A stretch of 64,000 nt of DNA, taken from the NCBI GenBank assembly GCA_959602045.1, contig CAUGRT010000002.1, positions 89,659 to 153,658 of the forward strand. Direction: 5' to 3'. Of the stretch, positions 15,898 through 24,297 are shown piece by piece. The notes beneath the pieces are model-generated. The model had not been told where the DNA came from. It made no database searches and saw nothing but the letters and a program-made list of their open reading frames with translations. How positions within the stretch are numbered: position 1 is the first letter of the stretch; each line of letters opens with the position of its first letter. Position numbers and translations under genes: made by a program. Origin of the DNA: an uncultured Clostridia bacterium (GTDB lineage: Bacteria > Bacillota > Clostridia > UBA1381).

Positions 15898-16752
15898 ATG
15901 GGTTTTTATATTCGTTTTCCGAACGGTCTGAAAAAGGCGGTTACTTTAAGCTATGACGACGGTGTACGCCAGGATAGAAAATTATTGAAAATTCTAAATC
16001 AATACGGATTAAAATGTACCTTTAATATCAACAGCGGCTGTTTTGATCCGACCGCGAAATTTGATGCCGCCGAGGGCAGAATGAGCAAGGAAGAAATTTT
16101 AGCGTTTATCAAGGATTTACCGCATGAAATCGCACTGCACGGGTTATATCATGAGTGGGATCATCTATTGCCGAACAATATGATGGCGGATGAAATCATT
16201 CAGGATCGGAAAAATCTCGAAAAGCTGACCGGAAAGATCACGCGCGGCATGGCATATCCGTTCGGCGCACTGAATGACCGGTTGATCGAGTGTCTGAAAA
16301 TGTGCGGTATTGTTTATTCCAGAACCACCGCCGCATCTGAAAACTTTAATCTGCCGGAGGACTGGCTTCGATTAAACCCGACCTGTCACCACTCTCATCC
16401 GCGCCTGTTTGAACTGTGCGATGCCTTCTTAAACGATGACCCCAAACATGCGCTGATGTTTTATCTTTGGGGACACAGTTACGAATTTGATCGGAATACG
16501 GAAAATAACAGCTGGGAGCGGATTGAAAAATTTGCCGAAAAAATGAGTGGTCATTCGGATATTTGGTATGCCACCAATATCGAGATTTATAATTATACCG
16601 AAGCCTTCAATCGGCTGCTGTTTTCAACGGATGGGTCGATGGTTTATAATCCGAACTGCATTGATATATGGTTCTGGAGATTTGACGCTTGCCATTGGGG
16701 CGAGGAAAAAGACTATTGCGTCAAAGCCGGTCAGACGCTGATACTGGATTGA
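15898..16752 (+). CDS. Polysaccharide deacetylase family protein (NodB-like)
   Basis: A 284-residue protein with no signal peptide. The NodB-type motif 1 is TLSYDDG and motif 2 is probably HGLYHEWDH; MAYPFGALND matches motif 3. Carbohydrate esterase family 4 enzymes remove N- or O-acetyl groups from chitin, peptidoglycan or xylan, but cytosolic members of this type can act on small sugars or have other amide substrates. AAAGG lies slightly far (about 12 bases) from the ATG. The long leader with a palindromic repeat could affect expression. It is monocistronic, ending at the terminator at 16789. Confidence 0.78.
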   Translation: MGFYIRFPNGLKKAVTLSYDDGVRQDRKLLKILNQYGLKCTFNINSGCFDPTAKFDAAEGRMSKEEILAFIKDLPHEIALHGLYHEWDHLLPNNMMADEIIQDRKNLEKLTGKITRGMAYPFGALNDRLIECLKMCGIVYSRTTAASENFNLPEDWLRLNPTCHHSHPRLFELCDAFLNDDPKHALMFYLWGHSYEFDRNTENNSWERIEKFAEKMSGHSDIWYATNIEIYNYTEAFNRLLFSTDGSMVYNPNCIDIWFWRFDACHWGEEKDYCVKAGQTLILD

Positions 16753-16788
16753 TTTCTTTCATATTGAACAAGCGTTGAGAATAATTTC

Positions 16789-16830
16789 ATAAGGATAGAG
16801 TTTTCATAAACCCTATCCTTATTTATTTTT
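16789..16830 (+). terminator. Terminator after the deacetylase gene
   Basis: ATAAGGATAG pairs with CTATCCTTAT (10 bp) and is followed by a T-rich run on the + strand. Confidence 0.85.
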
Positions 16831-16851
16831 TACAAAAATGCTTTCCGATAC

Positions 16852-16880
16852 TTGAATAGTCAAATAAATTGGTATATAAT
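16852..16880 (+). promoter_or_regulatory. Promoter of the aminotransferase gene
   Basis: TTGAAT and TATAAT with a 17-base spacer on the + strand, about 42 bases before the ATG at 16923. Confidence 0.78.
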
Positions 16881-16922
16881 ATAAAACGATAGAAAATAAT
16901 CGAAATAGGAGGGAAACTGCTA

Positions 16923-18206
16923 ATGTCAATGCAAGATATGACGCGGGAAGAACTATTAGAAGAAAAGAGCAAGGTATTAAAAAAATACGAGGATTTAAAG
17001 GCATTAAATCTGAAGTTAAATATGGCAAGAGGAAAGCCCGGAACCGATCAGCTGGATCTTTCATCGGGAATCATTGACATTATGCATTCCGATGATCCGA
17101 TGGTCGGCGCAGACGGAATGGATTTTCGGAATTACGGAGTTCTGGACGGAGTTGCGGAATGTAAGAAGCTGATGGCTGATATGTTGGGTACCGTTCCGGA
17201 GCAGGTTATCGTATACGGAAACTCCTCCTTGAATATCATGTATGACACGGTTTCCCGTTCCATGACGCACGGGGTAATGGGATCAACTCCCTGGATGAAA
17301 CTGAATCATCCTGTAAAGTTTTTATGTCCCGTTCCCGGCTATGACAGACACTTTGCCGTAACGGAATTTTTTGGGGTTGAGATGATCAACATTCCCATGA
17401 ACAGCGACGGCCCCGATATGGATATGGTGGAAAAGCTCGTCAACAGCGATGAAAGCGTAAAAGGAATCTGGTGCGTACCGAAGTACTCCAATCCGACCGG
17501 TATTACATATTCCGATGAGGTTGTTCGGCGGATGGCGGCATTAAAGCCGGCGGCAGAAGACTTCAGAATTTATTGGGATAACGCTTACGGAATCCACGAT
17601 CTTTATCCGGATGATCAAGATACACTTTTAAATATTTTGGATGAGTGTGAGAAAGCAGGAAATCCGGATATGGTATATGTATTCGGTTCAACTTCAAAGA
17701 TTTCCCTGCCGGGCAGCGGTATTGCGGCAATTGCCTCCTCCCCTGCCAATATTGCATTTATTAAAAAGCAAATGACAATCCAAACGATCGGTCACGATAA
17801 ATTGAACCAGATGCGCCATGTTAAATTCTTTGGCGATATTAACGGTATGAAGAAGCATATGCAAAAGCACGCTGATTTCATTCGTCCGAAATTCGAAACC
17901 GTTTTAAAAGCCTTTGAGGAAAACCTCGGCGGATTGGGAATCAGCTCCTGGACAAAGCCAAAGGGCGGATATTTCATTTCATTCAATACATTGGAAGGCT
18001 GTGCAAAGCGCGTTGTGGCTTTATGTGCAGAAGCCGGTGTTGTTACAACGGGGGCCGGAGCAACGTATCCTTACAACAATGATCCGACCGATTCCAACAT
18101 TCGTGTTGCACCTACTCTGCCGTCACCGAAAGAGTTAGAACAGGCATGCGAAGTATTCGTTACAAGCGTCAAACTGGCAAGCCTTGAAAAGCTGCTTGCA
18201 GATTAA
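16923..18206 (+). CDS. Class I PLP aminotransferase (aspartate aminotransferase Ic / MocR-like)
   Basis: A 427-residue PLP enzyme of the Aminotran_MocR (PF12897) group without a DNA-binding domain. Visible elements: LNMARGKPGTDQLDLSSG near the start (substrate arm), VYGNSSLN (cofactor phosphate), SNPTGITY, DNAYGIHDL with the ring-stacking aspartate, and GSTSKISLPG with the Schiff-base lysine. The family includes aspartate aminotransferases of subgroup Ic. It has its own promoter, an AGGAGGG ribosome site and a terminator. Specific amino acid not readable. Confidence 0.88.
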   Translation: MSMQDMTREELLEEKSKVLKKYEDLKALNLKLNMARGKPGTDQLDLSSGIIDIMHSDDPMVGADGMDFRNYGVLDGVAECKKLMADMLGTVPEQVIVYGNSSLNIMYDTVSRSMTHGVMGSTPWMKLNHPVKFLCPVPGYDRHFAVTEFFGVEMINIPMNSDGPDMDMVEKLVNSDESVKGIWCVPKYSNPTGITYSDEVVRRMAALKPAAEDFRIYWDNAYGIHDLYPDDQDTLLNILDECEKAGNPDMVYVFGSTSKISLPGSGIAAIASSPANIAFIKKQMTIQTIGHDKLNQMRHVKFFGDINGMKKHMQKHADFIRPKFETVLKAFEENLGGLGISSWTKPKGGYFISFNTLEGCAKRVVALCAEAGVVTTGAGATYPYNNDPTDSNIRVAPTLPSPKELEQACEVFVTSVKLASLEKLLAD

Positions 18207-18266
18207 TTTCACCAATTTGAAATCGCTGTGAAAGAATTTGATATTCATAAAAATGAATAAATTTTA

Positions 18267-18311
18267 AAAACCTCCATAAGATAGATAAAACAAGCTTATG
18301 GAGGTTTTTTT
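18267..18311 (+). terminator. Terminator that contains the spoVAD ribosome site
   Basis: AAAACCTCCATAAG pairs with CTTATGGAGGTTTT and is followed by T residues. The 3' arm also supplies GGAGG, 9 bases before the GTG start of spoVAD, so the same bases serve as terminator arm and Shine-Dalgarno site. Confidence 0.85.
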
Positions 18312-18313
18312 GC

Positions 18314-19321
18314 GTGAATAAAAGAATCGGAAAACAGACGGTTGCCTTTGCCCTGCCGCCTGTAATTATCAATGCCGGAGCGGTAGTCGGTCAAAAAGAG
18401 GGCGAAGGGCCGCTGCATGAGTCCTTTGATGAAATTCTTTCGGATGATAAGCTGGGCAAGGACTCCTGGGAAGAAGCGGAAAGCGCTTTACAAAAGCATA
18501 CGGCAATTTTAACGATGGAGCGTGCGGCTCTGACGCCGAATGATATTGACTATGTTCTTGCCGGGGACTTGCTGAACCAGTGCGTAGGCGCCAATTATGG
18601 GATGCGTGATTTGGGGATTCCGTTTTTCGGACTGTACGGAGCCTGCTCAACCATGACGGAAAGCCTTTCGCTCGGCAGTATGCTGATTGACGGCGGCTTT
18701 GCGGAACACGTTTTATGCGCCACCTCCAGTCACTTTTGCAGCGCCGAAAAGCAATTCCGTTATCCGTTGGAATACGGCGGTCAGCGTCCGCCCTCGGCTC
18801 AGTGGACAGTCACAGGTTCCGGCTGCGCCATCCTCGGCAGAAGTGGTGACGGGCCGCGAATCACGCATGTGACAACCGGAAAAATTGTGGATATGGGCGT
18901 TACGGACGCGAATAATATGGGTGCCGCAATGGCTCCGGCGGCATTGGATACACTGACCGCTCATTTTAATGACATGAATATTGAACCCTCGGAATACGAT
19001 CTGATTCTTACCGGCGATTTGGGGGTCATCGGTTCGGATATTTTGGTAAAGCTGATGAATGAAAACGGGTATCCGATTGCCGGAATCCATAACGACTGCG
19101 GAAAATTAATTTTTGACATTGACGCACAAGACGTTCACGCCGGCGGAAGCGGCTGCGGCTGCTGCGGATCGGTGTTTTGCGGACATGTCTACAAATTGTT
19201 AAAGCAAAAGAAGCTGAAAAAAATTCTGCTGATGGCAACCGGTGCGCTGATGAATACGATGTCTGTTCAGCAGGGAGAAAGTATTCCGGCAATCGCCCAT
19301 GCGGTAGTGATTGAAAGTTGA
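18314..19321 (+). CDS. spoVAD: Stage V sporulation protein AD
   Basis: A 335-residue SpoVAD of thiolase-like fold (GACSTMTESLSLG around the thiolase cysteine position, then SSHFCSAEKQFRYPLEYG, GSGCAILG and SGCGCCGSV). It is one of the SpoVA proteins needed to import dipicolinic acid into the forespore; SpoVAD binds DPA in Bacillus. The start codon is GTG at 18314. spoVAE follows, but spoVAC is not adjacent upstream as it usually is; an aminotransferase sits there. No clear sigma-G promoter was identified in the ~100 base gap. Confidence 0.93.
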   Translation: MNKRIGKQTVAFALPPVIINAGAVVGQKEGEGPLHESFDEILSDDKLGKDSWEEAESALQKHTAILTMERAALTPNDIDYVLAGDLLNQCVGANYGMRDLGIPFFGLYGACSTMTESLSLGSMLIDGGFAEHVLCATSSHFCSAEKQFRYPLEYGGQRPPSAQWTVTGSGCAILGRSGDGPRITHVTTGKIVDMGVTDANNMGAAMAPAALDTLTAHFNDMNIEPSEYDLILTGDLGVIGSDILVKLMNENGYPIAGIHNDCGKLIFDIDAQDVHAGGSGCGCCGSVFCGHVYKLLKQKKLKKILLMATGALMNTMSVQQGESIPAIAHAVVIES

Positions 19322-19358
19322 ATTTGTGCCGCTGATAGCGGCGGAATGGAGGTTGAAC

Positions 19359-19715
19359 ATGGATTATCTGAAAGCATTTGTTGTCGGCGGTCTGATCTGC
19401 GTGGCAGGGCAGCTGCTGATTGACAAGACAAAGCTGACGCCGGCGAGAATTTTGGTTTCATTCGTTGTAATCGGCGTATTTTTGCAGCTGATCGGAGTTT
19501 ATCAATATCTGGTGGATTTCGGCGGTGCAGGCGCAACCGTTCCGCTGACCGGCTTTGGCTATACGCTGTGCAAGGGTGTGGAAAAAGCCGTTGCGGAAAG
19601 CGGCGGCTTGGGCGTACTGACAGGCGGTTTGAAAGCTACTGCCGGCGGTATCAGTGCGGCAATTATCTTCGGATTTTTAACGGCTGTGATTTTTAAATCC
19701 AAACCGAAAAAATAA
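19359..19715 (+). CDS. spoVAE: Stage V sporulation protein AE (SpoVAEb type)
   Basis: A 118-residue membrane protein with three to four hydrophobic segments (AFVVGGLICVAGQLL, ILVSFVVIGVFLQLIGVYQYL, and a C-terminal one). This is the SpoVAEb membrane component of the dipicolinate channel. ATG at 19359 follows GGAGG; upstream in-frame residues overlap the spoVAD end and are not used. It forms a two-gene operon with spoVAD. Confidence 0.92.
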   Translation: MDYLKAFVVGGLICVAGQLLIDKTKLTPARILVSFVVIGVFLQLIGVYQYLVDFGGAGATVPLTGFGYTLCKGVEKAVAESGGLGVLTGGLKATAGGISAAIIFGFLTAVIFKSKPKK

Positions 19716-19745
19716 ATAAAAGGGGGCTATAACCCCCTTTTATTT
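19714..19745. terminator. Bidirectional terminator between spoVAE and larC
   Basis: AAATAAAAGGGGG and CCCCCTTTTATTT form a perfect 13 bp stem with a 6-base loop. It overlaps both the spoVAE stop and the end of larC and serves both strands. Confidence 0.9.
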
Positions 19746-20918
19746 CATTAATTTATGTTGCATAATATATACCGGAGTTTCCTGTTCTCTTGCGATTCTC
19801 CGAACATCTTCAAAGCTTACTTTATCTTTTCGTGTGCCAAAGCCTGCCGCATGCTGCACCTGAACCGAACCATACGGCGTTGCACATTCCTCCATCCCGG
19901 TATCCATGGTATAGCGTACCAATGCCACATGCCGCACCTCGGTTGCCGTGGTGTGTTTGAGCATCAAACCGGCAAACTTCTCTGCGTCTTCATAACCGCA
20001 CAAACAATTCAGCATAAAAGCCGGATGATGCTTTTTATTGAAAATCGGCACGGTATAAACATCCAATGCCCCATTTTCCGTCAGAATATCGGCTGCCTCT
20101 GCCAACATTTCAGGTGTCATATCATCCAGATTGGCTCTTAGCTCGACTGTTTCGGTTTTCGGAGAAACGCTTTTTTTATCGAAGGTATCTCCCAAAAATA
20201 CGCGCATACAATTCGCACGGTCAAGGTTCTTCCGTCCCACACCAATTCCTGTTTTTGGGGTCGGCATTTCCGGCATCGTCCCGAAATCCGTTGCGAAAAT
20301 CTTCAGTAATGCCGCACCGATCGGCGAACAGAGTTCTTCCTCAATCTCACCGCCATAGGATGGGATTCCCCGCAGCAGCTCCGTCAGGGACGGAGACGGA
20401 ATCGGTAAAGAACCGTATTTGGTTTGAACCGCTCCGGTTCCTGTACAAATTGGGGAAACAATCACATTTTCCGCGCCGATGATTTCCATCAGCATGCAAA
20501 CTCCGGTAATCGTGGCAATCGCGTCAAGCTGTGCGATTTCATGAAAATGAACATCCTCCGTGGATTTTCCCCTTACCTTCGACTTCGCCTCCGCCAGCTC
20601 ATGATACACCGCAAGAATCTGTGATTTCAGCTGTGGTGTTACGGGAAGATCACGAATAACAGTACGGATATTCTCTAACTTGGTATCGCGATGCGACCGA
20701 TGCCCGGAGCTTTCCTTTCGCTCATCCATCCGAACACTCACACTCGTTCCGGCAATACCACATGTTTGTGCCGCATAGCTTTTCACGCGTACCCCCGGCA
20801 AGCCCAAACGGTTCATGCGTTCCAGAAAATGATCCTTTTCCTCAATCAATTCAAACAGCGCCGACAGCAGCATGCTCCCGGACGCGCCCATATTACATTC
20901 GATGTAAAGCGTTTTCAC
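19740..20918 (-). CDS. larC: Nickel insertion protein LarC
   Basis: A 392-residue LarC (DUF111). It performs the CTP-dependent nickel insertion that completes the nickel-pincer nucleotide cofactor of lactate racemase and other LarA-like enzymes. The N-terminus TLYIECNMGASGSMLL is typical, and the C-terminal nickel/CTP region (YGSVQVQHAAGFGTRKDKV) is present in one frame, so no LarC1/LarC2 frameshift is needed. The start is GTG at 20918 with AAGGGGATG upstream. No larA, larB or larE is in the window, so the cofactor's user is elsewhere or the gene is an orphan. Confidence 0.9.
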   Translation of the reverse strand: MKTLYIECNMGASGSMLLSALFELIEEKDHFLERMNRLGLPGVRVKSYAAQTCGIAGTSVSVRMDERKESSGHRSHRDTKLENIRTVIRDLPVTPQLKSQILAVYHELAEAKSKVRGKSTEDVHFHEIAQLDAIATITGVCMLMEIIGAENVIVSPICTGTGAVQTKYGSLPIPSPSLTELLRGIPSYGGEIEEELCSPIGAALLKIFATDFGTMPEMPTPKTGIGVGRKNLDRANCMRVFLGDTFDKKSVSPKTETVELRANLDDMTPEMLAEAADILTENGALDVYTVPIFNKKHHPAFMLNCLCGYEDAEKFAGLMLKHTTATEVRHVALVRYTMDTGMEECATPYGSVQVQHAAGFGTRKDKVSFEDVRRIAREQETPVYIMQHKLMK

Positions 20919-20950
20919 CGTTGTGTCATCCCCTTCTGTAAATCACAAAC

Positions 20951-20980
20951 AAAAAACTGCCGCACATTCCGCCGCGGCAG
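20951..20980 (-). terminator. Terminator after ireB
   Basis: CTGCCGC pairs with GCGGCAG and is followed on the minus strand by a run of T residues. It separates ireB from larC. Confidence 0.85.
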
Positions 20981-20986
20981 CAATTG

Positions 20987-21238
20987 TCATATATTCTTGA
21001 CGTAATTCTTTACAAATTCCTCTAACAATTCATCCCGTTCGATTTTTACGATCAGACCTCTTGCCCCATTATAACTGGTTATGTATGTCGGATCTCCGGA
21101 AAGAATGTAACCTACCATCTGACTAATCGGATCGTAACCCTTTATCTTTAATGCTTCATAAACCTTCATGACAATATCGCGTACTTCCTGCGCCTTATCA
21201 AATTCCAAGTTTATTTTCATCGTCTCATTGAATTCCAT
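20987..21238 (-). CDS. ireB: IreB family regulatory phosphoprotein (UPF0297)
   Basis: An 83-residue IreB/YrzL protein. The core GYDPISQMVGYILSGDPTYI is diagnostic. In Enterococcus IreB is phosphorylated on two N-terminal threonines by the IreK Ser/Thr kinase and lowers cephalosporin resistance. Here only one threonine (T6) lies in the N-terminal tail. In many Firmicutes ireB precedes ruvX and DUF1292; here it stands alone between its own promoter and terminator. Confidence 0.9.
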   Translation of the reverse strand: MEFNETMKINLEFDKAQEVRDIVMKVYEALKIKGYDPISQMVGYILSGDPTYITSYNGARGLIVKIERDELLEEFVKNYVKNI

Positions 21239-21320
21239 TTTGTTATCACCCTTTCATCTTATAACATTCTTAACCACCGCACCTCTCTGCGGATTGATGT
21301 TGCTGATAGATTCACTTATA

Positions 21321-21349
21321 ATGATATTACATTTTCATGAAAAATTCAA
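21321..21349 (-). promoter_or_regulatory. Promoter of ireB
   Basis: Minus-strand TTGAAT and TATCAT, 17 bases apart, about 80 bases upstream of the ATG. Moderate match. Confidence 0.55.
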
Positions 21350-21461
21350 GTCTTTTTATAAAAAATTTATAAATTCTTTAAAATTTGTTCGCTTCAGCAC
21401 TGAAATTTCATGAAAATTTTCTGCTTTGCTGCCGATTTCATACAAAACCGCTTGCTTTTAC

Positions 21462-22700
21462 CTAAAAAATATCATCCAATTTTGTAATCGGACCTACTGC
21501 CGCCACCGACAAGGTTGCTTCATCCAGAACTCTATCAATGATTTCCGCAACGCTATCCGCATTGACCGCCTCAATTTTTTGAATGGTTTCCTCGCAAGTG
21601 CAAATCGGCTTGTTCAAAAGCAGTGAACGCCCTGCCGCCTGCATTCTTGCGCCGGTGCTTTCATAGCTGAGAATATAGCTGCCCTTGAGCTGTTCCTTTG
21701 CCTTTTCAATCTCCTGTTCACTCAGCTTATCGCGGCGGATTGTCTGAATCTCACGGTCAATCAATTCTGCCACCTGTTTCAGATTTTCCGGACTCATACC
21801 GGCTGAAATATCAAAAATCCCCGTCCCGATATAAGCGCTGTGTCCTGCACCAATTGAATAAACCAATCCCCGTTTTTCCCGAATATTCTGAAAAAGCCGC
21901 GAGGACATTCCGCTGCCAAAGACATTATTGAACACCAGCAGACTATACACCGATTCATCATATACATCAATCCCGTTAAACGCCACCGCCAGCTGAACCT
22001 GTTCAATATCCTTGGTTTTCAGGATTCTTCCAGGCGCATAAGCCGCCGGGAAAATAGCCGGCAGCTCCCGGCTCAGCTCCTGTGAACCAAAATACTGCTC
22101 CAACACCTCAAACAGCTGCTCCGTATAATTTCCCGAAACGGAAATCACGATATTTTTACCGGTATAGTGCGACTGCATATAAGCGCGCATCCGCTCTGAC
22201 GTAATCGCAGCCAGGCTTTCCGGCGTACCGAGAATATTCTGCCCCATAGAAGAATCCTTCCATATCGCCTCATACAGCAAATCATAAACAAGATCCTCCG
22301 GACTATCCTCATATAAGCTGATTTCCTCCGTAATCACGCGCCGCTCCAATGCCATATCCTGCTCCGTAAGCAAAGAATGAAACAAAATATCCGATAGAAT
22401 ATCTGCGGCAAGTCCCACATGCTCGTCCAACGTTTTGGTATAAAAGCAAGTGTATTCGCGTGTGGTAAAAGCATTAAGCTGTCCGCCTACTGCGTCTACC
22501 TCTGCCGCAATATCCCGTGCGCTCCGTTTTTCCGTTCCCTTAAACAGCATATGCTCAATAAAATGAGATATTCCGTTTTCCGATAAATTTTCATACCGCG
22601 AGCCGTTTCCGACCCATACGCCCATTGAAACAGAGTGCAGATACGGTATTTTTTCGGCAACAATGCGGATGCCGTTTTGCAGTGTTTTATATTCGTACAT
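21462..22700 (-). CDS. M16 family zinc peptidase (processing-peptidase-like)
   Basis: A 412-residue member of the pitrilysin family, single-chain length of the YmxG/MPP-beta group. The inverted zinc motif is HFIEH in GISHFIEHMLFKGT, and the third ligand is the glutamate in RRVITEEISLYED. The C-terminal half is the inactive structural repeat. Targets are unknown in bacteria. It lies 37 bases downstream of cca on the same strand and is probably cotranscribed. Confidence 0.9.
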   Translation of the reverse strand: MYEYKTLQNGIRIVAEKIPYLHSVSMGVWVGNGSRYENLSENGISHFIEHMLFKGTEKRSARDIAAEVDAVGGQLNAFTTREYTCFYTKTLDEHVGLAADILSDILFHSLLTEQDMALERRVITEEISLYEDSPEDLVYDLLYEAIWKDSSMGQNILGTPESLAAITSERMRAYMQSHYTGKNIVISVSGNYTEQLFEVLEQYFGSQELSRELPAIFPAAYAPGRILKTKDIEQVQLAVAFNGIDVYDESVYSLLVFNNVFGSGMSSRLFQNIREKRGLVYSIGAGHSAYIGTGIFDISAGMSPENLKQVAELIDREIQTIRRDKLSEQEIEKAKEQLKGSYILSYESTGARMQAAGRSLLLNKPICTCEETIQKIEAVNADSVAEIIDRVLDEATLSVAAVGPITKLDDIF

Positions 22701-22737
22701 AAATTACCTCTTTATGATCGGGCAATGCCCTTGTCCT

Positions 22738-24084
22738 TTAATTAAAAAATAAATTCGTTTTTATTTCAGCGGCGCGTCTGAGCAAATACGCCCGATTATT
22801 CAGCGCCGGATTAATGATAACCTCCTCGGTCAGCTGCCGCAGCGCTTCTCCGACAGCACGCCCCGGACGATAGCCGGATTTGAGCAAATCGCGCCCGTTA
22901 ATCACCAAATCGCAGACACGATAAGGCTCGTTGGCAGATATAACGGCTTCATACAGTTCCTCAACCGCGTCCAATTTTTTCTTTTTCTCGGCAAAGCATG
23001 CCGGACTTTTCGCCCGATTATCGGCGGTTTGCAAAAGCAAAAGCTTTTGAAACAGCACCGGCCCCGTTTTTGCCATCATTCGCTTGACTGCCGGAGCGGA
23101 TGCGTCAATCCGCACATCATGATTCTCGATCAGCACCACAATATCCCGAATCGTATCGTTATCCATACGCAGACGATGGAGAACATCGTTCGCGATTCGC
23201 CGACTTTCCCGATGATGTCCGTAAAAATGAATAATGCCGTTGGAATCGGTACTGGAGGTCCAGGGCTTTCCGACATCATGCAGCAGTGCCGCCCAACGCA
23301 ACACCAAATCCGGCGGCGTATTCCGTACCGTATGCATGATATGCTCCCCTACATCATAGATATGAAACCGATTTTTCTGCGGCTCACCGAAGCAGCGATC
23401 CAGCTGCGGAAGAATATATTTCAGCAATCCCAGTTCATGCAGCACTCTGAAATGATCGGGATTTTCGGAAAGCAGGATTTTATTCAGCTCCTCAATAATA
23501 CGCTCATTGCTGACGCGCTTAATCAAAACCGCATACTTGCGGATCGCGCGCTCGGTCTGTTCCTCAATCTGAAACCCGAATACCGCACTGAACCGCACCG
23601 CACGCAGCATCCGCAGAGCGTCCTCCTTAAAGCGCTGTTCCGCATCCCCCACGCAGCGAATCACACGCTGATGAATATCACGGCGACCGCAAAAAAAGTC
23701 CAGCAGTCCCTCGCTGTCGTTATAGGACATCGCGTTAATCGTAAAATCACGGCGCATACAATCGTCCCGAACGCTGCTGACAAACTGCACAGACGCAGGA
23801 TGTCTGCCATCGGTATACTGACCGTCCCGGCGAAAGGTCGTGACCTCATAGCCGGTTTTATTGATAATCACCGTAACGGTTCCATGCTGAATCCCGGTAT
23901 CAATGGTTCGTTTAAAAAGCCGCTTGACCTCCTCCGGCAACGCGCTCGTGGAAATATCGTAGTCATGCGGAACTCTGCCCATAATCAAATCCCGTACCGC
24001 ACCGCCGGAAACAAACGCAAAAAAGCCGCTTCGATGAAGTCGGTCAAGAATATATTTCACATTGTCCGGAAGTGAAAGACGCAT
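22738..24084 (-). CDS. cca: CCA tRNA nucleotidyltransferase (class II)
   Basis: A 448-residue class II nucleotidyltransferase. The signature SGGAVRDLIMGR and PHDYDIST give the phosphate loop and catalytic aspartates; RRDFTINAM and the template helix region with ERIIEELNKILLS follow. A C-terminal HD domain (LLHDVGKPWT) is present, as in many Clostridial CCA enzymes, perhaps for 2',3'-phosphate removal. It adds or repairs the CCA end of tRNAs. First gene of an operon with the M16 peptidase. Confidence 0.93.
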   Translation of the reverse strand: MRLSLPDNVKYILDRLHRSGFFAFVSGGAVRDLIMGRVPHDYDISTSALPEEVKRLFKRTIDTGIQHGTVTVIINKTGYEVTTFRRDGQYTDGRHPASVQFVSSVRDDCMRRDFTINAMSYNDSEGLLDFFCGRRDIHQRVIRCVGDAEQRFKEDALRMLRAVRFSAVFGFQIEEQTERAIRKYAVLIKRVSNERIIEELNKILLSENPDHFRVLHELGLLKYILPQLDRCFGEPQKNRFHIYDVGEHIMHTVRNTPPDLVLRWAALLHDVGKPWTSSTDSNGIIHFYGHHRESRRIANDVLHRLRMDNDTIRDIVVLIENHDVRIDASAPAVKRMMAKTGPVLFQKLLLLQTADNRAKSPACFAEKKKKLDAVEELYEAVISANEPYRVCDLVINGRDLLKSGYRPGRAVGEALRQLTEEVIINPALNNRAYLLRRAAEIKTNLFFN

Positions 24085-24125
24085 AGCTGTTACCCCGATC
24101 TGTTTTGATTCAAAATTCTGTTTCT

Positions 24126-24155
24126 ATTATACTCTGTTTGATAGTATTCTGTCAA
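24126..24155 (-). promoter_or_regulatory. Promoter of cca and the M16 peptidase gene
   Basis: Minus-strand TTGACA and TATAAT with an 18-base spacer, about 40 bases before the cca ATG. Confidence 0.8.
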
Positions 24156-24239
24156 GTCGCAAGGGCGAATTTTTTCATGATTCCGCAGAAGTCCGCATAT
24201 ACTGGAAAGCGGCGCGGATTTTTATGTATACTTTTGATA

Positions 24240-24269
24240 TTGATTTTACTGTACTGTCTATGATATAAT
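24240..24269 (+). promoter_or_regulatory. Promoter of cbiA
   Basis: TTGATT and TATAAT with an 18-base spacer on the + strand, 28 bases upstream of the ATG. It is divergent from the cca promoter. No cobalamin riboswitch was recognised in the 213 bp gap, which is too short for a full one in addition to both promoters. Confidence 0.65.
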
Positions 24270-24297
24270 AATAGTGAGAATTGGAGAGTGATAGTAA

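Noticed and set aside
24085..24297. Cobalamin riboswitch before cbiA
   Set aside because: The 213 bp gap holds two divergent promoters; no B12-box-like sequence was seen, and little space is left.
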